A stretch of DNA of 52,204 nucleotides from an uncultured Bacteroides sp. (GTDB lineage Bacteria; Bacteroidota; Bacteroidia; Bacteroidales; Bacteroidaceae), in NCBI RefSeq assembly GCF_910586915.1, contig NZ_CAJULN010000020.1, positions 1 through 52,204 on the forward strand, written 5' to 3'. The notes under the pieces are model-generated. The model saw nothing but the letters and a program-made list of their open reading frames with translations. It was not told the DNA's origin and did no database searches. Below, in pieces: positions 33,683-42,533 of this stretch. The position numbers and the translations under genes are program-made. Within the stretch, counting starts at the first letter, position 1, and the number at the start of each line of letters is the position of its first letter.

Positions 33683-34429
33683 ATGGCACAATTTACGGAA
33701 GAAGAGAAAACCATTCGCCGCATTGATAAGCGGTTCAACAAAGGGGTGGTGCAATACGGACTGATAGAAGAGGGCGATAAAATACTTGTCGGACTGTCGG
33801 GCGGAAAAGACTCGTTGGCGCTTGTCGAGTTGCTTGGCAAACGCGCACGTATCTACAAACCTCGTTTCTCGGTTGTTGCCGTTCATGTGGTGATGCAGAA
33901 TATTCCTTATCAAAGCGACGTTGATTACCTGAAAGCACATTGCGAAACATACGGAGTCCCCTTCCTCCGGTACGAAACGTCGTTCGACCCTTCTACGGAT
34001 ACGCGTAAGTCTCCCTGCTTCCTTTGCTCGTGGAATCGCCGGAAAGCCCTGTTTACCGTTGCCAAAGAACAAGGCTGCAATAAGATTGCTTTGGGACATC
34101 ACATGGATGATATCCTGGAAACACTGTTGATGAACATCACCTATCAGGGAGCCTTCGGCACGATGCCGCCCCGGTTGGCGATGAACAAGTTTGACATGAC
34201 AATCATCCGTCCGATGTGCCTGGTCCATGAGTCGGATTTAATGGAACTGGCGGCTTTGCGCGGCTACCGGAAGCAAGTGAAGAATTGTCCCTACGAGTCG
34301 CAGTCGAGCCGGAGCGACATGAAAGGGATTCTGCGCCAACTGGAAGCGATGAACCCGGAAGCGCGCTACAGCCTTTGGGGGAGCATGACGAATGTACAGG
34401 AAGAATTACTGCCGGATAAAACAGATTAG
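33683..34429 (+). CDS. ttcA: tRNA 2-thiocytidine biosynthesis protein TtcA-like ATPase
   Basis: 248 aa. The PP-loop motif ILVGLSGGKDSLALVELL (about residues 33-50) activates the tRNA base with ATP. CxxC motifs that bind the iron-sulfur cluster follow: CFLCSWNRRKALF (about 112) and a later CPYESQ (about 199). A histidine-rich LGHHMDDILETLLMN matches the family. It would thiolate C32 of tRNA. It is the first gene of a plus-strand pair with a DUF486 gene 27 nt downstream. Confidence 0.9.
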   Translation: MAQFTEEEKTIRRIDKRFNKGVVQYGLIEEGDKILVGLSGGKDSLALVELLGKRARIYKPRFSVVAVHVVMQNIPYQSDVDYLKAHCETYGVPFLRYETSFDPSTDTRKSPCFLCSWNRRKALFTVAKEQGCNKIALGHHMDDILETLLMNITYQGAFGTMPPRLAMNKFDMTIIRPMCLVHESDLMELAALRGYRKQVKNCPYESQSSRSDMKGILRQLEAMNPEARYSLWGSMTNVQEELLPDKTD

Positions 34430-34456
34430 AACAGATAATTTTGAATCGTTTGTAAA

Positions 34457-34828
34457 ATGAAAGGAATCTATACAATTTTGCTGCTTATAGTGTCCAATGT
34501 CTTTATGACATTTGCCTGGTATGGGCATTTGAAAATGAAACAGGAGTATAGTTGGTTTTCCACCCTTCCGCTGATAGGCGTGATTGCCTTTAGCTGGGCC
34601 ATCGCTTTCTTCGAATACTCCTGCCAGATACCGGCAAACCGTATCGGATTTGTCGGCAACGGCGGCCCGTTCACATTGATGCAACTGAAGGTTATTCAGG
34701 AGGTGATAACGCTTGTCATCTTTACTGTGTTTACCTCCGTGTTTTTCAAGGGCGAAGCCTTGCATTGGAATCATTTGGCGGCGTTCGCGTGTCTGATTGC
34801 GGCGGTGTATTTCGTGTTTATGAAATAA
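34457..34828 (+). CDS. DMT-family membrane protein (DUF486)
   Basis: 123 aa with four hydrophobic segments (YTILLLIVSNVFMTFAW, STLPLIGVIAFSWAIAFFEY, VITLVIFTVFTSVFF, LAAFACLIAAVYFVFM). The conserved ...SCQIPANRIGF and GGPFTLMQLKVIQEV mark DUF486. It is an integral membrane protein of unknown substrate, related to small drug/metabolite transporters. It follows ttcA on the same strand. Confidence 0.88.
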   Translation: MKGIYTILLLIVSNVFMTFAWYGHLKMKQEYSWFSTLPLIGVIAFSWAIAFFEYSCQIPANRIGFVGNGGPFTLMQLKVIQEVITLVIFTVFTSVFFKGEALHWNHLAAFACLIAAVYFVFMK

Positions 34829-34905
34829 GCGGACGCTGCTGCGCCTGACATACTGTGTTGGGCTGCTATCTCACCGTTTTACTGTATTTCTCATGCATTT
34901 TTGAA

Positions 34906-34939
34906 GAAAGGCCGAATGGACAACTCCAGTCGGCCTTTC
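34906..34939. terminator. Bidirectional hairpin between DUF486 and apbE
   Basis: GAAAGGCCGA and TCGGCCTTTC form a perfect 10-bp stem with a 14-nt loop. It stands between converging genes, so it probably ends both transcripts. Confidence 0.7.
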
Positions 34940-35022
34940 ATTATAAGCGGTCGCGATGTGCAGCTCATAGACTGTGAGCCCCGTAAAGAGTATATCCGGC
35001 ACAGCCGGTCGAAGAAGCCGCT

Positions 35023-36033
35023 TTATTTCGCGATGTACTTTTTCATTCCTTCCGTATAGTAGGTTTTGAACTCTCCGTCGTCTCCGCTGTAAATGAAGTA
35101 AGCGTTGATTTCGGGGTTCGCTTCGCAAAACCTTTCCGCCTCTTCCAGCCCCATCACCATGAAGGAGGTAGCCAGTGCATCGGCAGTCATGCAGTCTTGG
35201 GCGATAACGGTGGCAGACAAGATGCTGTGCTGTACCGGATAGCCCGTTCTCGGGTCTATGGTATGGGCATATTTCTTACCGTCTTTGTAGTAATAGTTGC
35301 GATAATTGCCCGAAGTAGCCAAACCTAAATCCGAGAGTTCGAGTATCGTTTGCAGGTCTTGGCTGACGGCCAGCGAGTCGTCGACAGGTTTGTTGATTCC
35401 AATCCGCCATAGGCTATTCGAAGGGTTCTTGCCTTTTACCACTACCTCGCCGCCGATGTCTACCATGTAATTCCCGATACCTTTCCAGTCGAGCAGGCGT
35501 GCCACTACGTCTACCGAATATCCTTTGGCTACTGCGCTGCAACTCAACATCGTACGCGGGTCTTGCTTGATGACTTCACCATGCTCCAATCTCACCTTTT
35601 CGTAACCGGTGAATTGCAACAGGCTGTCTATCATCAACGAGTCCGGGAAAGCCCCTTTCTTGAATCCGAATCCCCAGGCGTTGGCAAGAGGAGCTACCGT
35701 AATGTCGAAGGCCCCTTTTGTAGCGCGTGATATCTCCATCGAACGCTGGAAGCAGTGCTGGAAGAAGCTGTCGGCAACCAATGCTTCGTTGCGGTTTATA
35801 CGGCTGATAACTGAATTCGGGTTGAATGGCGACAAGGAGCGGTCGAAACGTTGCAGTTCGGCCTCGATTTCGGGCTTCAGGTCGCTTGCGTGCTCGTAGG
35901 TGATTTTATATACTGTCCCGAACACCAGGCCTTGAATGGTGTGGTAGTTGGCCGGCTGGTTGCGTTTGGCCAATATCCAGATAGTGGCTAGAACTAAGAA
36001 CGCCAGCCAAAGGAAACTCTTCTTTGTTTTCAT
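35023..36033 (-). CDS. apbE: FAD:protein FMN transferase (ApbE family)
   Basis: 336 aa. An N-terminal hydrophobic anchor (FLWLAFLVLATIWILA, about 6-21) places it on the periplasmic side. ApbE motifs: SPFNPNSVISRIN, FDITVAPLANAWGFG, VAKGYSVDVVA (Mg/FAD site), YMVDIGGEVVVKG and the C-terminal HTIDPRTGYPV with TADALATSFMVMG. It attaches FMN covalently to redox proteins such as Rnf/Nqr subunits. There is no lipobox cysteine. It is the last gene of the operon beginning with the DUF4199 gene. Confidence 0.94.
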   Translation of the reverse strand: MKTKKSFLWLAFLVLATIWILAKRNQPANYHTIQGLVFGTVYKITYEHASDLKPEIEAELQRFDRSLSPFNPNSVISRINRNEALVADSFFQHCFQRSMEISRATKGAFDITVAPLANAWGFGFKKGAFPDSLMIDSLLQFTGYEKVRLEHGEVIKQDPRTMLSCSAVAKGYSVDVVARLLDWKGIGNYMVDIGGEVVVKGKNPSNSLWRIGINKPVDDSLAVSQDLQTILELSDLGLATSGNYRNYYYKDGKKYAHTIDPRTGYPVQHSILSATVIAQDCMTADALATSFMVMGLEEAERFCEANPEINAYFIYSGDDGEFKTYYTEGMKKYIAK

Positions 36034-36066
36034 GCGCTTTTCTTTTGTTTGATTGGAACATTCCGT

Positions 36067-36651
36067 TTATTGGAAAAACAGGTGTTCGATTAATATTTTG
36101 AATCCGATAATGACAAGGATGAGGCCGCCCCATAATTCCGCTTTCAGCTTCCGTGCCAGTCCTCGACCGCATTGGATACCGAAGATAAGCCCGACGAGCG
36201 AGAGGACGAACGAGACAAAGCCGATGATGAGGATAGGAGAGAGGATTTCGCTGTAACTCTGCATCCCTAAGAAGGCAAACGAGATGCCGACCGCCAAGGC
36301 GTCGATGCTCGTTGCCACCGCCATAGTGAGTACCACTTTCGAACTTGCCGGATTGAACGGTCGGCCGCACTCTTCCTCTTCTTTGAAAGATTCCCAAATC
36401 ATCCGGCCGCCAAGAAAAGCAAGAATGGCAAAGGCTATCCAGTGGTCTATGCTTTCTATGAAGCGGCTGAAGTTCTTGGCAAACATCCATCCGGCAAATG
36501 GCATGACTGCTTGGAAAAGCCCGAATGCAAAAGCCATGATCAGCATGGGGCGCCATTGCGTACGCTTCAATATAATACCGCTTGCAATCGAAACGGCGAA
36601 ACAGTCCATCGCCAGGCCTATTGCAAGCAACCAAATCTCTAATCCTGTCAT
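36067..36651 (-). CDS. mntP: Manganese efflux pump MntP
   Basis: 194 aa with six membrane segments and the paired conserved aspartate motifs AIGLAMDCFAVSIASG (about residues 11-26) and VATSIDALAVGISFAFLG (about 113-130). It exports Mn(II) across the inner membrane. It lies 9 nt downstream of the DUF6048 gene and upstream of apbE. A manganese-sensing yybP-ykoY-type riboswitch would be possible upstream, but there is no space for one here. Confidence 0.93.
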   Translation of the reverse strand: MTGLEIWLLAIGLAMDCFAVSIASGIILKRTQWRPMLIMAFAFGLFQAVMPFAGWMFAKNFSRFIESIDHWIAFAILAFLGGRMIWESFKEEEECGRPFNPASSKVVLTMAVATSIDALAVGISFAFLGMQSYSEILSPILIIGFVSFVLSLVGLIFGIQCGRGLARKLKAELWGGLILVIIGFKILIEHLFFQ

Positions 36652-36660
36652 TGTATATTC

Positions 36661-37458
36661 TTAAAGAGGCAATTTGTAGATAAGGGAATAGGTGATTCCC
36701 ATGTTGTTGGACTTGAACTTTCCGTAACCGGGTACGTACCACGGGTCGCCGTATTCTCCGGTAGAGGCACTCGTCTTGTACTTCATGCGTACGGACCAAC
36801 CCATGTTGAAGTTCTTGTAAATGCATACTTTGACACCTAAGATGAGCTCCAGCCATTGCACTGAACCTTTCATTCCCAAATGGTCGAACGGTACGCTTCC
36901 TCCCCAATAACTGTCTTCCATACTGGGGTTGCCTACGGCGTCGCCCCAAATCGGGTCGCTTGCGGGCATGGTGGATACATCGTACTTGAACGAATTGAAA
37001 GCATAGCGGATACCTGCATACAGATAGTTGTTTTTCTCCTTCTTCTTTGCCATCGTATTGTAGTCCATACCGATGCGGAAGAACGGAGCAGCCTTGCTTT
37101 TGTAGTGGATACCTGTTTCGTTCCAGGTATCCGTGCCGCCCATACCTACTTCAATGGTAGGGATGAATTTGTTTTTCAGATTGACTGCCACGCTGACTTC
37201 TGAACTCATGAAGTCGCCGCCAAGAAGTTTGCTTCCTACGCCATACAAGTCTACGCCGATATACGTACCATTATAAAAAGGTATGGTATCCGCTTCGGCT
37301 ACCTTGTCCTTTTTCTGCTCTCTTTTAGGGGAATGTGCCGTACGTTGTTGCTGTGCCCGCAACGGAAGCCCGATACACAACAGCAGAAACAGGCTAATCA
37401 GTTGTATCCGGCGTGCGGTCGCGATATTTAAAGAATATCTGTAGGTTCTCAATTTCAT
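36661..37458 (-). CDS. DUF6048 outer-membrane-like protein
   Basis: About 265 aa from the ATG at 37458 (MKLRTYRYSLNIATARR), chosen because a good signal peptide follows (IQLISLFLLLCIGLPLRAQ). The rest is rich in alternating strands and aromatic residues, ends in a typical beta-barrel terminus (MGITYSLIYKLPL) and fits a small outer-membrane beta-barrel. Its start lies 65 nt inside the upstream DUF6452 gene, an unusually long overlap. Function unknown; the two genes travel together in Bacteroidota. Confidence 0.8.
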   Translation of the reverse strand: MKLRTYRYSLNIATARRIQLISLFLLLCIGLPLRAQQQRTAHSPKREQKKDKVAEADTIPFYNGTYIGVDLYGVGSKLLGGDFMSSEVSVAVNLKNKFIPTIEVGMGGTDTWNETGIHYKSKAAPFFRIGMDYNTMAKKKEKNNYLYAGIRYAFNSFKYDVSTMPASDPIWGDAVGNPSMEDSYWGGSVPFDHLGMKGSVQWLELILGVKVCIYKNFNMGWSVRMKYKTSASTGEYGDPWYVPGYGKFKSNNMGITYSLIYKLPL

Positions 37459-37945
37459 TGCTATTGGCTTCTTTGTTTCTAAAATAGATAGAGTCCATCT
37501 TCTCCGAACTACCGGCCTTGTTGCCGAATGTGGCACTGATGATGTTTTGTTTCATCATATATCCGCATTCCATCGACTGGAAATAGGGGGTATTCCGTTG
37601 TACAATATACAGCGTATCCATATCTTTGGGATTCCTTTTCGGGTCATATTGAAGAATAAATACGGTAGAGTCGCTTGTGTAGCGTAGCGGCAGCATTATC
37701 TTATGTACTTTTTTCTCATTGTTGAGAATGATAGAGTCGGTTCCGAGTGCTCTGATTGTCAGCGAGTCGAGCGTGTCGTTCAACGCGATGTTCGGTGCAA
37801 GGCTCTTGTCTATCGTCTTGAAGGTGCAGTACATCATCGGGCGTCCTGCCAGCGAGCAGTCGTTATCGTCCGAGCACGAACTATGGATGCTTGCAACGGC
37901 ACCGACAATGACCAATAGGAGAAAGATACGAACTAAATTCTTCAT
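37394..37945 (-). CDS. DUF6452 lipoprotein
   Basis: 183 aa. The N-terminus is a signal sequence with a likely lipobox (LLLVIVGAVASIHSSC, Cys about 23), so this is an outer-membrane or periplasmic lipoprotein. The remainder is beta-rich with conserved CSLAGRPMMYCTFKT and DTLYIVQRNTPYFQSMECGYMM. It precedes and overlaps the DUF6048 gene, with which it probably forms an envelope pair. Function unknown. Confidence 0.8.
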   Translation of the reverse strand: MKNLVRIFLLLVIVGAVASIHSSCSDDNDCSLAGRPMMYCTFKTIDKSLAPNIALNDTLDSLTIRALGTDSIILNNEKKVHKIMLPLRYTSDSTVFILQYDPKRNPKDMDTLYIVQRNTPYFQSMECGYMMKQNIISATFGNKAGSSEKMDSIYFRNKEANSNEIENLQIFFKYRDRTPDTTD

Positions 37946-37966
37946 AGTCAGTTATTGAATGGTGAA

Positions 37967-38917
37967 TCAAATTTTCTTTTCTATCTGATAGTTATTCCGT
38001 TCGGGCGCATTGCGCGAAATCAGCTCGCCTAAGAATCCGGCAAGGAACAATTGCGTACCTATAATCATTGCCGTAAGCGACAGATAAAAATAGGGAGAGT
38101 CGGTTACTAACCGGTAGGACATTCCGTTGGACATGGCATATAGTTTGCTGGCGCCTACGATGATAACGGAAATCATTCCGACAAGAAACATCAGCGAGCC
38201 CAACAGGCCGAAGAAATGCATCGGTTTAATACCGAACTTGGAGAGGAACCAAAGGGAAATCAAGTCCAGGTATCCGTTGACAAAACGATTGAGTCCGAAT
38301 TTGGTAGTGCCATACTTGCGTGCCTGGTGATGTACCACCTTCTCCCCGATTTTTTTGAATCCGGCGTTCTTTGCCAGGTAGGGGATATAACGGTGCATTT
38401 CACCGTACACTTCGATGTGTTTTACTACCTCTTTGCGGTATGCTTTCAGCCCGCAGTTGAAGTCGTGCAAGTTTTTAATGCCCGATACTTTGCGTGCGGT
38501 AGCGTTGAATAACTTCGTCGGTAATGTTTTTGAGAGTGGGTCATATCTCTTTTGCTTCCATCCGGATACAAGGTCGTAGCCGTCTTGAGTTATCATCCGG
38601 TATAGTTCGGGTATTTCGTCCGGGCTGTCCTGCAGGTCTGCGTCCATGGTGATAACCACGTCGCCCTGGGCTTCGGCAAATCCGCAGTAGAGTGCAGGTG
38701 ATTTGCCATAGTTACGGCGGAACTTTATCCCGCGTACGTGTTCAGACTGAGTTTTGAGTTCTTCTATCACCTCCCAAGAACGGTCGGTGCTTCCGTCGTT
38801 GACGAAAATCACTTCAAATGAGAATCCGTTGGCTTGCATTACCCGTTCTATCCAAGCGTAGAGTTCGGGCAGCGACTCTTCTTCATTAAACAAAGGAATT
38901 ACGACTGATATATCCAT
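37967..38917 (-). CDS. Glycosyltransferase family 2, membrane-anchored (polyprenyl-phosphate type)
   Basis: 316 aa. The GT-A domain shows SVVIPLFNEEESLPELY, VNDGSTDRSWEVIEEL and TMDADLQDSPDEIPEL (DxD), like DPM1/ArnC/GtrB enzymes that transfer a sugar to undecaprenyl phosphate. Two C-terminal membrane helices (MHFFGLLGSLMFLVGMISVIIVG and a second at LTAMIIGTQLFLAGFLGEL) anchor it. The donor sugar is unknown. It follows the DUF4199 gene by 13 nt. Confidence 0.9.
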   Translation of the reverse strand: MDISVVIPLFNEEESLPELYAWIERVMQANGFSFEVIFVNDGSTDRSWEVIEELKTQSEHVRGIKFRRNYGKSPALYCGFAEAQGDVVITMDADLQDSPDEIPELYRMITQDGYDLVSGWKQKRYDPLSKTLPTKLFNATARKVSGIKNLHDFNCGLKAYRKEVVKHIEVYGEMHRYIPYLAKNAGFKKIGEKVVHHQARKYGTTKFGLNRFVNGYLDLISLWFLSKFGIKPMHFFGLLGSLMFLVGMISVIIVGASKLYAMSNGMSYRLVTDSPYFYLSLTAMIIGTQLFLAGFLGELISRNAPERNNYQIEKKI

Positions 38918-38930
38918 TTTCTGTCTGTTG

Positions 38931-39497
38931 CTAAATTTGCGAATTAAGTTCGGTAGGCTGGTCGCTGTCAGAATTGTCTCTCTTCATCACCAACAGGGCG
39001 GTAGGGATGGAGAAGAGACTGCCTCCCAATATATTCCACGACAATTTCTGCATGGTGAGGTCGATGGGGGTAAGAGAGTGCATATTTTCTGTCAGCGTGG
39101 TTATCATCTCCTTGTATTGTACCATAGCGGGAGCGTCGGCCATCAGCTTCTCCCAATATTCGATAGGAGGCTGGATGACGAATCCGTGGTCAATGAATTG
39201 GAAATATACGTAGTGGGGCAAAGCCGTCAGCATCGAAGCAAACATATACATGAAAGTGCCGAAAAGGACACAATGAGAGAATTGGATGGTTCCGCCGCAT
39301 ACCTTATCCCGGTACATCCGTGTGTAGTAATAGCCTATGAACGGGACGGCGAACGTCAATATGGAAAATAAGAAAAAGAAGAAGGGGATATAAATTCCCA
39401 ATGGAAGGAGGATGAATTTCAATATCCAATAAACTCCCATATATGTGCCAAAGTGCATGGCGTATTTCTGCAAATAACTTCTGTTTTCTGTCATCAT
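38931..39497 (-). CDS. DUF4199 membrane protein
   Basis: 189 aa from the paired ATGs at 39497/39494, preceded by ACAAAAG. Four hydrophobic segments (about 20-40, 45-65, 78-100, 150-170) fit DUF4199. The open frame continues upstream to 39836 but would run through the tRNA-Thr leader and into the tRNA, so the longer form is rejected. Function unknown; DUF4199 genes are regularly followed by this glycosyltransferase in Bacteroidota. Confidence 0.85.
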   Translation of the reverse strand: MMTENRSYLQKYAMHFGTYMGVYWILKFILLPLGIYIPFFFFLFSILTFAVPFIGYYYTRMYRDKVCGGTIQFSHCVLFGTFMYMFASMLTALPHYVYFQFIDHGFVIQPPIEYWEKLMADAPAMVQYKEMITTLTENMHSLTPIDLTMQKLSWNILGGSLFSIPTALLVMKRDNSDSDQPTELNSQI

Positions 39498-39665
39498 CTT
39501 TTGTAAATAGCGCACAAAGGTACAAATAATATCGGTTGGTGCAGAGAATATAGCTGTTAAAGTTAATAAAGCAGGGGAAGATGTTGGCTGAGAACTTTTT
39601 TGTGATTTTAATAGGTTGAAATGTAGACGTTTAGTATTTTTGTATGAAAAAAGTTCTCTATAACT

Positions 39666-39696
39666 ATTGCAGAATACATAAAAATACCTACCTTTG
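39666..39696 (+). promoter_or_regulatory. Promoter of tRNA-Thr
   Basis: TACCTTTG (39689-39696) is a perfect -7 box and ATTG (39666-39669) sits 19 nt before it as a weak -33 box. The predicted transcript has a ~105-nt leader before the tRNA. That leader contains CTCCCTTCGAATCCTCCAGGG, which looks like the T-arm of a tRNA but has no complete tRNA around it. The rest of 39498-39808 shows nothing else. Confidence 0.65.
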
Positions 39697-39808
39697 CAAC
39701 CGCAAAACGGGTAAGTCCTATACGGCCAGCTCCCTTCGAATCCTCCAGGGCTTGATCGCAGCAAAGGTAGTTGGTTGTAGCGGCGCGATATAGTAAGCTT
39801 GCCCACCC

Positions 39809-39882
39809 GCCTCTTTAGCTCAGTTGGCCAGAGCACGTGATTTGTAATCTCGGGGTCGTTGGTTCGAATCCGACAAGAGGCT
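39809..39882 (+). tRNA. tRNA-Thr (anticodon UGU)
   Basis: Acceptor arms GCCTCTT and AAGAGGC pair perfectly (7 bp). The D-arm GCTC...GAGC, the T-arm GTCGTTGGTTCGAATCCGAC-like stem-loop and the discriminator T are present. The anticodon loop TTTGTAA carries TGT, so it reads Thr codons ACA/ACG. The middle pair of the anticodon stem is T-T as written. CCA is not encoded. Confidence 0.92.
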
Positions 39883-39883
39883 C

Positions 39884-39932
39884 AAAAAAGTAAAAGCATT
39901 CAGGTTATTTGCCTGGATGCTTTTACTTTTTT
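39884..39932. terminator. Strong bidirectional terminator between tRNA-Thr and eno
   Basis: AAAAAAGTAAAAGCAT pairs with ATGCTTTTACTTTTTT, with CAGG/CCTG extending the stem toward the loop. T-runs on both strands make it suited to end both the tRNA and the eno transcript. Confidence 0.9.
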
Positions 39933-39979
39933 GAGGATTACCGGGCGGTGCGCCGGTATAATCGTAGAGAGTGCTTGTT

Positions 39980-41260
39980 TTACTTTATTCTCTGATAACC
40001 GTACACTGCCAAGTCGCCAAGTTCTTCTTCGATGCGGAGTAGCTGATTGTATTTGGCCATGCGGTCGGAGCGGCTCAAGGAGCCTGTCTTTATTTGTCCG
40101 CTATTGGTTGCTACCGCAATATCGGCGATGGTGACGTCCTCCGTTTCGCCGGAGCGGTGGGAGGTGACGGTTGTATAGCCGTGGCGATGAGCCATGTCGA
40201 TTGCATTCAACGTTTCGGTCAACGAACCGATTTGGTTCACCTTAATCAGGATGGAGTTGGCACAACCTTTTCCGATACCCATTGCAAGGAAGTCGACGTT
40301 GGTGACGAACAGGTCGTCGCCTACTAATTGGCAACGGTTGCCGATGCGTTCAGTCAGTTTCTTCCATCCGTCCCAGTCGTTTTCGCTCATACCGTCTTCG
40401 ATAGAGTCAATAGGATACTTGTCTATCAATTCTTCGAGGTAATTGATTTGTTCCTCGCTGGTACGTCTTTTCCCTTTCCCGCCTTCGAATTTGGTGTAAT
40501 CGTATATACCGTCGTGGTAGAATTCGGAAGAGGCACAGTCCATGCCAATCATAACGTCCTTGCCCGGTTCGTAACCTGCCGTTTTGATAGCAGCAAGGAT
40601 AGCGTTCAGGGCGTCTTCCGTACCTTCGAGGTTGGGAGCGAAGCCGCCCTCGTCGCCTACGGCAGTGCTGAGGCCACGCTCTTTCAGAACCTTCTTCAAT
40701 GCGTGGAATACTTCGGCCCCCATTCGCAAGCCTTCTCTGAAAGAGGGAGCACCTACGGGGCGAATCATAAATTCCTGGAATGCGATGGGGGCATCACTGT
40801 GCGAGCCGCCATTGATGATGTTCATCATCGGCACGGGCATGACATATGTGTTTGTTCCACCGATATAACGGTATAAAGGAAGTTCTAAATAATTGGCTGC
40901 GGCTTTGGCTACGGCAAGAGAGACGCCGAGGATGGCGTTGGCTCCTAAGTTGGATTTGGTTTTAGTGCCGTCTAAGGCCAGCATGGTGTAGTCGATTCCT
41001 CTTTGGTTGAGTGCAGACGTTCCCACCAACTTTGGAGCAATGATTTTATTTACATTGTCGACCGCCTTTTGTACTCCCTTCCCACTGTAACGCTGCTTGT
41101 CTCCGTCGCGAAGCTCCAGGGCTTCGTGTTCGCCGGTGGATGCTCCCGACGGCACTGATGCGCGTCCCATAATACCAGATTCTAATACTACGTCAACTTC
41201 TACTGTAGGGTTACCTCTCGAATCGAGAATCTCTCGGGCTATGATTTTTTCAATTTTCAT
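39980..41260 (-). CDS. eno: Enolase
   Basis: 426 aa, full length. Signatures: REILDSRGNPTVEVDV, PSGASTGEHEALELRD, MNIINGGSHSD, GDEGGFAPNL, SIEDGMSENDWDGW and the C-terminal ILIKVNQIGSLTET with TSHRSGETEDVTIADIAV. It converts 2-phosphoglycerate to phosphoenolpyruvate in glycolysis, with Mg2+. Single gene with its own terminator. Confidence 0.98.
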   Translation of the reverse strand: MKIEKIIAREILDSRGNPTVEVDVVLESGIMGRASVPSGASTGEHEALELRDGDKQRYSGKGVQKAVDNVNKIIAPKLVGTSALNQRGIDYTMLALDGTKTKSNLGANAILGVSLAVAKAAANYLELPLYRYIGGTNTYVMPVPMMNIINGGSHSDAPIAFQEFMIRPVGAPSFREGLRMGAEVFHALKKVLKERGLSTAVGDEGGFAPNLEGTEDALNAILAAIKTAGYEPGKDVMIGMDCASSEFYHDGIYDYTKFEGGKGKRRTSEEQINYLEELIDKYPIDSIEDGMSENDWDGWKKLTERIGNRCQLVGDDLFVTNVDFLAMGIGKGCANSILIKVNQIGSLTETLNAIDMAHRHGYTTVTSHRSGETEDVTIADIAVATNSGQIKTGSLSRSDRMAKYNQLLRIEEELGDLAVYGYQRIK

Positions 41261-41343
41261 TGTTTCTGTTATTTATTTGAATATCAGTATAACAATGCGA
41301 TGATGCGTTTTGTTTGAGCGCGGGAGGAATATTTCGCAGAATT

Positions 41344-42006
41344 TTAGTCTTTGATGATAACGCCCAACAGTGGAAGCAAATCCATCGCCTGCAAAGAGGT
41401 GATGACGGCTCCTTTCAAATCGCCGATGTTGAGCGTGATTCCGTTGATGCGGGAAGTACTCAAATCTATTCCGCGAAGCGATGAATGCAAGAAGTCGGCT
41501 TCGACAAGGTCGCAGCTGTCAAAGGCGACCGATGAAAAGCGGCAGTCGTTCAGGCTTCCGTTGCGCAGTTGGCTGTGTGCAAAGCGCACCTGATTCATCT
41601 TACTCATGGACAGATTGATGTATCCTGCATGGCAGTCGTGCAGCAGCATATGATTGATGGTGGCTTCGGACAGATTGGTTCCCAGCAGCTTGCAGGCGAT
41701 AAATTCCACCCGGTAAAGAGAACTTCCGGCAAAAGACAGGTTCGATAAGTCGCAGTTCTCAAACCGTACGTCAGTCAGTTGGCAAGAGCGGAACTTGCAT
41801 TCACTGAATGCCAGATTACGGAATGTACAGTTGGCGAAGCTCTTGTAAGACTTGTCGATGCCTTCCTCTTTTCCTTTGGCAAATGCGAGGTGCGATACCG
41901 TCTCTTCCTTGTCGAGCCATTCTTTCAGGGTGGTTGCACTGGTTTCCTGTTCTTCCATGATGGGAGGAACTACGCGGACGGGTTTTGCGGAACTTCTTTT
42001 TATCAT
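41344..42006 (-). CDS. Pentapeptide-repeat protein
   Basis: 220 aa. From about residue 55 on, five-residue A(D/N)LXX-type repeats are visible (CTFRNLAFSECKFRSCQLTDVRFENCDLSNLSF when read in fives; then CDLVEADFLHSSLRGIDLS), forming a right-handed quadrilateral beta-helix. An N-terminal ~50-residue region is not repetitive. Qnr/MfpA-like DNA mimics share this fold, but nothing here proves a gyrase role. It is separated from fluC by 29 nt on the same strand. Confidence 0.88.
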   Translation of the reverse strand: MIKRSSAKPVRVVPPIMEEQETSATTLKEWLDKEETVSHLAFAKGKEEGIDKSYKSFANCTFRNLAFSECKFRSCQLTDVRFENCDLSNLSFAGSSLYRVEFIACKLLGTNLSEATINHMLLHDCHAGYINLSMSKMNQVRFAHSQLRNGSLNDCRFSSVAFDSCDLVEADFLHSSLRGIDLSTSRINGITLNIGDLKGAVITSLQAMDLLPLLGVIIKD

Positions 42007-42035
42007 GCGGCAAAATGACTTTTAGATTCGTACGT

Positions 42036-42413
42036 TCAGATATGCTTTCCCAAATACCCGCCGGCAAGAGTGGCGGTCAATCCTACTCCTATATTTAATA
42101 AGGTATAGACGAGGAATGTTCCGTAGAATTCTCCTTTGAGCAGATTCAGTCCGTCGTTGGAGAAGGTGGAGAAAGTCGTGAATCCTCCACATAACCCTGT
42201 TGTCAGAAGCAGGCGGACTTCGAGCGGGAGATGGAACCGTTCTGACAGTGCATAGAACAGCCCGATAAGAAAACTGCCGAGCAGATTGACGGTAAGTGTT
42301 GCCCACGGGAAATGATAAGGGACGATTCGTTCGTGCATCCATAGCTGGATGCCGTAACGTAATGCACTTCCGGTTCCGCCACCGATGAAGATATAAATGA
42401 TTTCTTTGCTCAT
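42036..42413 (-). CDS. crcB: Fluoride channel FluC (CrcB)
   Basis: 125 aa from the ATG at 42413 (MSKEIIYIFIGGGTGSALRY). The upstream in-frame ATG at 42482 would add 23 hydrophilic residues before the first membrane helix and is less likely. Motifs: GGGTGSALRYGI, FPWATLTVNLLGSFLIG (the conserved pore Asn) and TGLCGGFTTFSTFSND (the Phe box and Na+ site), with four membrane helices. It exports fluoride as a dual-topology dimer. I see no fluoride riboswitch upstream. Confidence 0.93.
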   Translation of the reverse strand: MSKEIIYIFIGGGTGSALRYGIQLWMHERIVPYHFPWATLTVNLLGSFLIGLFYALSERFHLPLEVRLLLTTGLCGGFTTFSTFSNDGLNLLKGEFYGTFLVYTLLNIGVGLTATLAGGYLGKHI

Positions 42414-42533
42414 GGTTGATACTGTGGATTGTTTGCCGGCAAATTTACGGAAAAGTTTCCAATGATTGTCCGCTATCTTCACCTATCTGCCGAATGAAGA
42501 AATTATGTCCTTATAATCAGCTTGTTACAGCGC

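Noticed and set aside
35906..36949. A 347-aa minus-strand open frame over mntP and the DUF6048 gene
   Set aside because: It is rich in R, H and C as frame-shadow translations are, and covers two well-supported genes in another frame.
39498..39836. N-terminal extension of the DUF4199 gene
   Set aside because: It would translate through the tRNA-Thr leader and part of the tRNA itself and adds no recognisable residues.
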